A stretch of DNA of 19,608 nt from Burkholderia sp. (lineage in GTDB: Bacteria > Pseudomonadota > Gammaproteobacteria > Burkholderiales > Burkholderiaceae). The translations under genes were made by a program, and so were the position numbers. The stretch's first letter is position 1. Each line of letters begins with the position of its first letter. Of this stretch, positions 14,528-19,608 are shown in pieces. The stretch lies in the NCBI GenBank assembly GCA_028292565.1, contig JAQGMD010000188.1, positions 1-19,608 on the forward strand. Direction: 5' to 3'. Under the pieces are notes generated by a model that did no database searches, had not been told where the DNA came from, and was given only the letters and a program-made list of their open reading frames with translations.

Positions 14528-17092
14528 TCAGTGCAGGTCCTTGAACACAACCGACTCGTCGATCGCCGGCCAGTGGTTGATGCGCGACCAGTGCCCGCTC
14601 AGCATCAGTTGCTCGAATTTTTCCGCCGGTATCGGCGGACTGAAGATGAAGCCCTGGACATTCATGCAGTCGCGCGCCTGCAGGTAGGCCAGCTGCTCCG
14701 CGGTCTCAACCCCTCCCGCCGCGACCCCGATGCCCAGGTCGTGCGCAAGGCTGATGATCGCAGAGGTAATGGCGGAGTCCTCGCGACGGTGCGGCAGGTG
14801 CTGGATGAACTCCTTGTCGATTTTCAGCACATCGATTTCCAGGTCCTTCAGGTCAATCAGCGGGATGGTCCCGGTGCCGAAGTTATCGATGGTGATACGC
14901 ACGCCCTGCACCCTCAGTTCGTGGAGCTGCTCCCTGATATCCGGTTGCCGCGCCACCATCGACTCACTGATTTCGAGCTCCAGGCAATCCGCTGCGAATC
15001 CCGTTTCGTGCAAAATCGGGGGAATCATCGTCATGAATTTCGGATCGCTGAACTGGCGCGCTGAGCAGTTCAGCGACAGCCGCAAGCCGGTCAATCCCAT
15101 CTCCTGCCACTTCCTGACCTGCGTGCTTGCCTGCCGCAACGCCCACTCACCGATCTCCACAATGATCCCGGTCTCCTCCGCCACGGCAAGGAAGTCGCCC
15201 GGCAGCAGCAGTTCGAGGTCGGTCGGATGCCAGCGCAACAAGGCCTCCACGCTCGATACCCGCCAGTTGTTCAGGTCGATCTGCGGCTGGTAGTACAGTT
15301 CGAACTGCTGGTTCTTGAGCGCATCACGCAGCGCATCCTCCCGATCCTTGCGGGATGCGGATTCGGAAGAGAGCTGTGCGGTATAGAAGTGATAGGAGCC
15401 CCGACGCTCATTCTTCGCGCGATACAACGCGAGGTCGGCTTTCTTCAGGAGCTCGACCGAGTTCCGTGCGTCCTTCGGATAGGCGCTGATGCCGATGCTG
15501 CTCCCGCAGAGGACTTCCTGCCCTTCCAGCAAATAGGGCCGGCCCAACTCGTTGATCAGTCTGCGGGCGAGCGCCTCGGCGGCGGCGGGCTGGGGGCCGT
15601 CCGTTTGAAGCACGACAAATTCATCTCCGCCGAGGCGGGCAACGAAATCGGTTTCCCGCAAAGAAGAACTGATCCGGTCGGCCACTTCCTTCAATAGCAG
15701 GTCGCCAGTATGGTGGCCGAAGGTGTCGTTGACATATTTGAATCGATCGAGGTCGAGCAGCAATACGGTGACGGGAGCCTGGCTGCGCTGTGAGACGGCG
15801 ATGAACTGGTGCAGCTGGTTGCTGAAATTGACGCGGTTAGGCAAGCCGGTAAGCATGTCGTGGTTGGCAAGGAACTGCGTTTGCTCTTCCGCCAGCCGTT
15901 GAGAGGTCTGGTCGCGCATGATTTTCACGAAGCCGCGCAAACTGCCGTCCGCATTCCATAACGGTGTCACCACGCCTACGGCCCAGAAGCGGCTGCCGTC
16001 ACGCCTCAGGTGCCAGCGATTGTCCTCGGATCGCCCTCTCGTCCTCGCCATTTCCAGTTCGTGCAGCGGCTGGCCCATTTCCCGGTCTTCGCTGGTAAAT
16101 ATGGCCGACAGCGGCTGGCCGACGGCCTGTTCGGCGGTATGTCCCAGTATGATTTCCGCGCCCGCGCTCCAGCTCAGGATCGTTCCCCCGGAGTCCAGCA
16201 TCAGCATCGCGTAGTCGGTCGAGCTTTCCACCAGCAAACGGTAATTTTCCTGCGACTGCCTCAGCGCCAACGCCTGGCGCGCCAACGCTTCCTCGCGCTC
16301 GCGCAGCTCCGTGATGTCATGGAACACCACCACACCCCCGATAAGCACACCACTTCGATCCATGAGTGGCCGCGCATTCGCGCTGAGCCAGACTCCTTTC
16401 CCTGCGTCGGTGCATCTTACGAACACAATCATGTCGTCCACCTGCTCGCCGCGAAGCGCTCTCGACAGCGGCCGGTCACTATCGGGATACCGTGTTGTCA
16501 TGTCTTCCTGGAAAACCTCGAAGGCACGAAACGACTGCCTGGTTCCGGCCTCCACCGGCTTGAGAGTCAGCAGGCGCTGCGCCGCGGGGTTGACCAGGAT
16601 GAGGTTTTCCGCCAAATCGGCGACGACCACCGCATCGGCCATGCTGTCCAGGATCGATTTGGTGATGTTCGCCTGGTGCTGCACCACCTGCTCGAGTTCC
16701 TTGCGTTGTGAAATGTCGCGCAAGGATGCAGAAAACATCACCCCGCGAGCTGTCGTTATCGGCGTTACCGTCAACTCGACCGGAATCTCAGTGCCATCTT
16801 TATGCAGCGCGGAGAGCTCTATGCGTCTGTTCAGGATTTTGTGCTCGCCCGATTCCAGGTAATGTTTCAGTCCGGCGAGGTGCGCCGCACGGTACCGCTC
16901 GGGGATGATCGTCCCTGTCAGTGACCGGCCGCACGCCTCTTGCCTGGTCCAGCCGAACGTTCTTTCGGCCTGGTCGCTCCACTCGACGATAGTGCTGTGC
17001 TCGTCGATCGCGATGTACGAGTCAAGGGCATTGTCCAGGATCAGGCGATATAGGTGTTCAGCCGAATCTGTCTCTTGCAGCAGTAGTTTCAT
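14528..17092 (-). CDS. PAS-PAS-PAS-GGDEF-EAL protein with degenerate EAL (gene C)
   Basis: A 854-residue soluble protein counted from the ATG at 17090-17092; a TTG codon directly before it is a less likely start. Three PAS domains (about 12-132, 142-262, 280-400) precede GGDEF (about 403-572) and EAL (about 580-830). GGDEF is intact at 488-492 and RxxD at 479-482. The EAL domain keeps Glu616 (EAL), Asn675, Glu707 and Glu710 (EISES), Lys757, Asp759 and Gln813. But DDFGTGYSS has become DNFGTGTIP (Asn737) and AEGVET has become AGGVET (Gly793). In studied EAL enzymes these positions bind metal or act as the catalytic base, so phosphodiesterase activity is probably lost. The protein is then likely a cyclase, or a c-di-GMP/GTP-binding sensor. 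Confidence 0.94.
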   Translation of the reverse strand: MKLLLQETDSAEHLYRLILDNALDSYIAIDEHSTIVEWSDQAERTFGWTRQEACGRSLTGTIIPERYRAAHLAGLKHYLESGEHKILNRRIELSALHKDGTEIPVELTVTPITTARGVMFSASLRDISQRKELEQVVQHQANITKSILDSMADAVVVADLAENLILVNPAAQRLLTLKPVEAGTRQSFRAFEVFQEDMTTRYPDSDRPLSRALRGEQVDDMIVFVRCTDAGKGVWLSANARPLMDRSGVLIGGVVVFHDITELREREEALARQALALRQSQENYRLLVESSTDYAMLMLDSGGTILSWSAGAEIILGHTAEQAVGQPLSAIFTSEDREMGQPLHELEMARTRGRSEDNRWHLRRDGSRFWAVGVVTPLWNADGSLRGFVKIMRDQTSQRLAEEQTQFLANHDMLTGLPNRVNFSNQLHQFIAVSQRSQAPVTVLLLDLDRFKYVNDTFGHHTGDLLLKEVADRISSSLRETDFVARLGGDEFVVLQTDGPQPAAAEALARRLINELGRPYLLEGQEVLCGSSIGISAYPKDARNSVELLKKADLALYRAKNERRGSYHFYTAQLSSESASRKDREDALRDALKNQQFELYYQPQIDLNNWRVSSVEALLRWHPTDLELLLPGDFLAVAEETGIIVEIGEWALRQASTQVRKWQEMGLTGLRLSLNCSARQFSDPKFMTMIPPILHETGFAADCLELEISESMVARQPDIREQLHELRVQGVRITIDNFGTGTIPLIDLKDLEIDVLKIDKEFIQHLPHRREDSAITSAIISLAHDLGIGVAAGGVETAEQLAYLQARDCMNVQGFIFSPPIPAEKFEQLMLSGHWSRINHWPAIDESVVFKDLH

Positions 17093-17243
17093 CAAGTGGT
17101 TTCTGATTGCTATATCTGTGGACGCGGAAGTGAGACATCACTTCCCGATAGTGGTTTCCTGCAAGTACGTGAAGAGTAAAGCGCAAATGTCCGCTCACTT
17201 GTGTCCTGCCTCAATTTTTGGCGGCATTTCGAAACCACTTGAT
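17091..17243. promoter_or_regulatory. AGTGGTTTC boxes and 13-bp inverted repeat between genes C and D
   Basis: ATCAAGTGGTTTC at 17091-17103 and its exact reverse complement GAAACCACTTGAT at 17231-17243 flank the divergent intergenic region. A third core, AGTGGTTTC, lies at 17150-17158. Thus each divergent gene is preceded by the same 13-mer in the same relative orientation: overlapping the start codon of gene C, and about 63 bp before gene D. This looks like a shared protein-binding site; the regulator is unknown. Confidence 0.55.
17126..17145. promoter_or_regulatory. Perfect 8-4-8 palindrome between genes C and D
   Basis: GGAAGTGAGACATCACTTCC is a perfect inverted repeat with 8-bp arms and a 4-bp centre, 34 bp upstream of the gene C start. 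Size and symmetry suit a dimeric repressor or activator site; it could also fold as a leader hairpin in a gene C transcript that begins upstream of it. Confidence 0.5.
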
Positions 17244-17306
17244 ATAGCCTTGATCTAAACCATTGGTTGCTTCAACCCTCCCCCTCTACGGATATCCCGG
17301 GACCCT

Positions 17307-19445
17307 ATGTTCTCCGACGGCAAAGTTGACGAAGTTCAAGTCCGGTTTGAAGAACTCGTGGAGATACTCGAGCAGATGCCGATTGGGGTGGCCATCGCGG
17401 AAATACCGTCAGGGCGGTTGCTTTTTCATAATAGCGAGGCAGTTCGCCTTCTTCGACATCCGATGCACCAGATCGATGAGTACTCCGGCTACACACGGTA
17501 CGGTGCGGTGCATGCAGATGGGCGCCCTTACGCTGCGGAGGAATATCCGATTGCGCGCGCAGTCCATGGCGAATCGGTCAGCCCGGAGGAGATCACCTAC
17601 ATCCGCGGCGATGGCAGCGAAACCACCCTGCTCGTCAACGCCGCGCCCATAAGGGATGCGGACGGCGTGATGGTAAAGGCGCTGTGCACCTTTTTTGATA
17701 TCTCGGAACAGAACCGTTCGCGCGATGCGCTTGCCTTGAACGAGCGCGCGGAACTCCTGTTGCAAGAGACGGAAACCAAATTGCGGCTGGCCGTCGAGAT
17801 TGCCCAGCTCGGCTTTTGGGAATGGGACCTCGCCAGCAACGAAGTCTATTTCTCTCCGCAGTGGAAAAGACAGCTCGGTTACCAGGATCATGAAATACCG
17901 CACCGCATCGAGGAATGGGAGTCGCGCATCCATCCATCCGACCGGGCGCAAGTGATGACCCGCCTGCACACGTATTTGCGCGCACCGGCCTCCGACTACG
18001 AAAGCGAACTCCGCTTCAAACATCGCGACGGCACTTATCGTTGGATACAGGCCAGGGCGCAAGTGGTGCGCGATGAACAGGGCCGTGCGCTGAGGATGAT
18101 CGGCACCCACCTCGATATCACCGATCACAAGGAACGGGAGGAGCAAGTCCGCCTGTTCGCGCAGCACGACCGGCTGACCAAGCTTCCTAACCGCGCGCTG
18201 ACGTTTGAATCGGCTGAACGCTGGCTCTCGGCAGCCCAGCGCAGGGGCAATCTGTTCGCGGTGCTGTACATGGACCTCGACGAATTCAAGCCGATCAACG
18301 ACAACTACGGCCACCACATCGGCGATGAAGTACTGAAGGAAGTCGCGCTCCGGCTCAAGGGCTCATTCCGTTCGCACGACATCGTCGGGCGATTGGGCGG
18401 CGATGAATTCCTGGTGATCGTGACGCAACTGGACAACGCACTGAGCGCTGCCCATGCAGCGGTGCATGCGCTGCATCAGTTGAGCCTTCCCTACCGCATC
18501 GACGACCTGGTCTTGCACACTTCGCCGAGTATCGGCATCAGCATGTTCCCGGAAGACGGGAGGGATATCGAAACGCTGGTGCGCAACGCGGATTCCGCCA
18601 TGTACGAGGCGAAGCAGAGCGGCAAAGGCGCTTACCGGTTTTTCACGAAACGGCAGGCCGATCTTCCGGCTTCGTTCAACCTGCAGGCGAGCCTGCGCGA
18701 CAGCCTGGACAGCGACAGCCTGCAGTTGCATTTCCAACCGATCGTCGACACCCATTCCGGGCGCGTCATCGCAGCCGAGGCATTGCTGCGGTGGCCGACA
18801 CAGCAGGCGCAGCAAATCCCGCCAGACATCTTTATCCCGATCGCGGAACAAAACGGTTTCATAGTGAAGCTCGGAGACTGGGTATTGCAAAAGGCGTGCG
18901 AGCAGCATCGGCAGTGGCTCGAGCTGGGCTTGCCGCCTATGCATATAGGAATCAACCTGTCGGCAATGCAGTTTCGCGAAGCCGACCTGATCGGCTCACT
19001 CTCGCGCGGCATCGAAGAAAACCACATCGACCCGCATTACCTGTCGGTGGAAATCAGCGATCGCGTGTTTACCGGCAACCTTCAATATGCGGTGCCGATA
19101 CTCGAGAAACTGAAGGCGCTCGGCATCCGCATCACGCTGGACGATTTCGGCGCGGGCTACTCAAGCCTGGAGAAACTCAGCCGGCTGCCGTTCGACAGCG
19201 TCAAGATAGACCGCTCGCTGATCATGTCGCTGCCCGACAATAAGGTCAGCGTAGCCGTCACTGCGGCCGCCATCAGTTTCGGCCAGTCGATGGACATCGA
19301 CGTCATCGCCGAAGGGCTCGAGTCGGAACAGGTGTTGGACTTCCTCGAAGAACACCACTGCTACCATGCGCAGGGGTTTTATCTTGCCAGGCCGATGCCG
19401 GGCGAGGAATTCGCTCATTGGTATCAGCAGGCGGGATTGCACTGA
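17307..19445 (+). CDS. PAS-PAS-GGDEF-EAL protein (gene D)
   Basis: A 712-residue soluble protein. A PAS-like domain (about 12-135) and a PAS_3-type domain (about 160-275, with LGFWEWDL at 168-175 and RDGTYRWIQ at 240-248) precede GGDEF (about 280-447) and EAL (about 457-708). GGDEF is intact at 364-368 with RxxD at 355-358; the usual LTGLPNR reads LTKLPNR (290-296). The EAL side keeps Glu491, Asn550, Glu582, Asp612-Asp613 (DDFGAGYSS), Lys633, Asp635, Glu669 (AEGLES) and Gln689. The loop-6 glutamate of the ExTES motif is Asp585 (EISDR), a conservative change that may lower phosphodiesterase activity. It diverges from gene C and is most similar in layout to gene A. No strong ribosome-binding site is seen. 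Confidence 0.95.
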   Translation: MFSDGKVDEVQVRFEELVEILEQMPIGVAIAEIPSGRLLFHNSEAVRLLRHPMHQIDEYSGYTRYGAVHADGRPYAAEEYPIARAVHGESVSPEEITYIRGDGSETTLLVNAAPIRDADGVMVKALCTFFDISEQNRSRDALALNERAELLLQETETKLRLAVEIAQLGFWEWDLASNEVYFSPQWKRQLGYQDHEIPHRIEEWESRIHPSDRAQVMTRLHTYLRAPASDYESELRFKHRDGTYRWIQARAQVVRDEQGRALRMIGTHLDITDHKEREEQVRLFAQHDRLTKLPNRALTFESAERWLSAAQRRGNLFAVLYMDLDEFKPINDNYGHHIGDEVLKEVALRLKGSFRSHDIVGRLGGDEFLVIVTQLDNALSAAHAAVHALHQLSLPYRIDDLVLHTSPSIGISMFPEDGRDIETLVRNADSAMYEAKQSGKGAYRFFTKRQADLPASFNLQASLRDSLDSDSLQLHFQPIVDTHSGRVIAAEALLRWPTQQAQQIPPDIFIPIAEQNGFIVKLGDWVLQKACEQHRQWLELGLPPMHIGINLSAMQFREADLIGSLSRGIEENHIDPHYLSVEISDRVFTGNLQYAVPILEKLKALGIRITLDDFGAGYSSLEKLSRLPFDSVKIDRSLIMSLPDNKVSVAVTAAAISFGQSMDIDVIAEGLESEQVLDFLEEHHCYHAQGFYLARPMPGEEFAHWYQQAGLH

Positions 19446-19466
19446 GCAGGTTGGACCACGGGGATT

Positions 19467-19483
19467 GGTGCGTGATACGCACC
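19467..19483. repeat. Perfect palindrome downstream of gene D
   Basis: GGTGCGTGATACGCACC is a perfect 7-3-7 inverted repeat 21 bp after the gene D stop, followed by CTCC rather than a T-run. It lies between gene D and the convergent small membrane protein gene and could serve as a 3' structure for both, or be a copy of a dispersed intergenic palindrome. Confidence 0.5.
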
Positions 19484-19510
19484 CTCCAGACCTGGCCTGA
19501 CGTCCTGTGC

Positions 19511-19608
19511 CTACCTCGGGTCGCGTTTGTCGCCCAGCTTCATTTCAGCCAGCCGGACGATGACGTAAGCGACGAGGGCGAAGATAAAAAAGACGAGCAG
19601 CATCCAGG
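19511..19608 (-). CDS. Small membrane protein, C-terminal part (cut by window end)
   Basis: On the reverse strand the window edge opens into a reading frame that ends at the TAG at 19511-19513: WMLLVFFIFALVAYVIVRLA followed by EMKLGDKRDPR. It shows one clear membrane helix and a short charged cytoplasmic-looking tail. An internal ATG (second codon seen) could be the start, or the gene may extend beyond the window. It converges on gene D. I do not recognise the family. Confidence 0.5.
   Translation of the reverse strand, partial: WMLLVFFIFALVAYVIVRLAEMKLGDKRDPR

Noticed and set aside
17409..18317. Minus-strand frame antisense to gene D
   Set aside because: Shadow of the PAS and GGDEF coding region with no domain features.

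Overview
The window reads as a chromosomal segment of a betaproteobacterium, most likely Burkholderiales and close to Oxalobacteraceae (inference). The basis is the moderately GC-rich coding, the gene neighbourhood (MidA-type methyltransferase, pteridine-reductase-like SDR, folB, ttcA; glmU, Lrp/AsnC regulator, glmS) and the character of the proteins. No rRNA, tRNA, CRISPR array, transposase or phage gene was seen.

Left part (1-8601) is housekeeping. On the minus strand a MidA/COG1565 methyltransferase gene is followed by two tandem small DUF2905 membrane protein genes, the second cut by the window edge. Divergent from it on the plus strand are a pteridine-reductase-like SDR, folB (dihydroneopterin aldolase) and ttcA (tRNA 2-thiocytidine synthetase). 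A minus-strand lipoprotein gene (DUF6279-like) is separated by only 33 bp from glmU. A minus-strand Lrp/AsnC regulator follows, converging on glmU across a hairpin that holds its stop codon. It is divergent from glmS across an AT-rich region in which a palindrome contains a perfect TATAAT for the regulator. glmU and glmS catalyse the first and last steps of the route from fructose-6-P to UDP-GlcNAc; glmM is not in the window.

Right part (8602-19445) is a signalling block. After a 387-bp gene-free stretch, which ends in a terminator-like hairpin 16 nt before the start codon, come a single-domain response regulator and four large composite GGDEF-EAL proteins. Gene A is PAS-PAS-GGDEF-EAL (+). 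Gene B is TM-periplasmic Cache-like-TM-PAS-GGDEF-EAL (+). Gene C is PAS-PAS-PAS-GGDEF-EAL (-). Gene D is PAS-PAS-GGDEF-EAL (+). All four keep GGDEF and the RxxD inhibitory site. Gene C has lost two key EAL residues and gene D carries a conservative change at a third. So this locus offers several candidate c-di-GMP synthesis, degradation or sensing outputs with different sensory inputs.

Genes C and D are divergent across 214 bp that contain three copies of AGTGGTTTC (two belonging to a 13-bp perfect inverted repeat) and a separate 8-4-8 palindrome; these look like shared regulatory DNA. The window ends with the C-terminus of a small minus-strand membrane protein.
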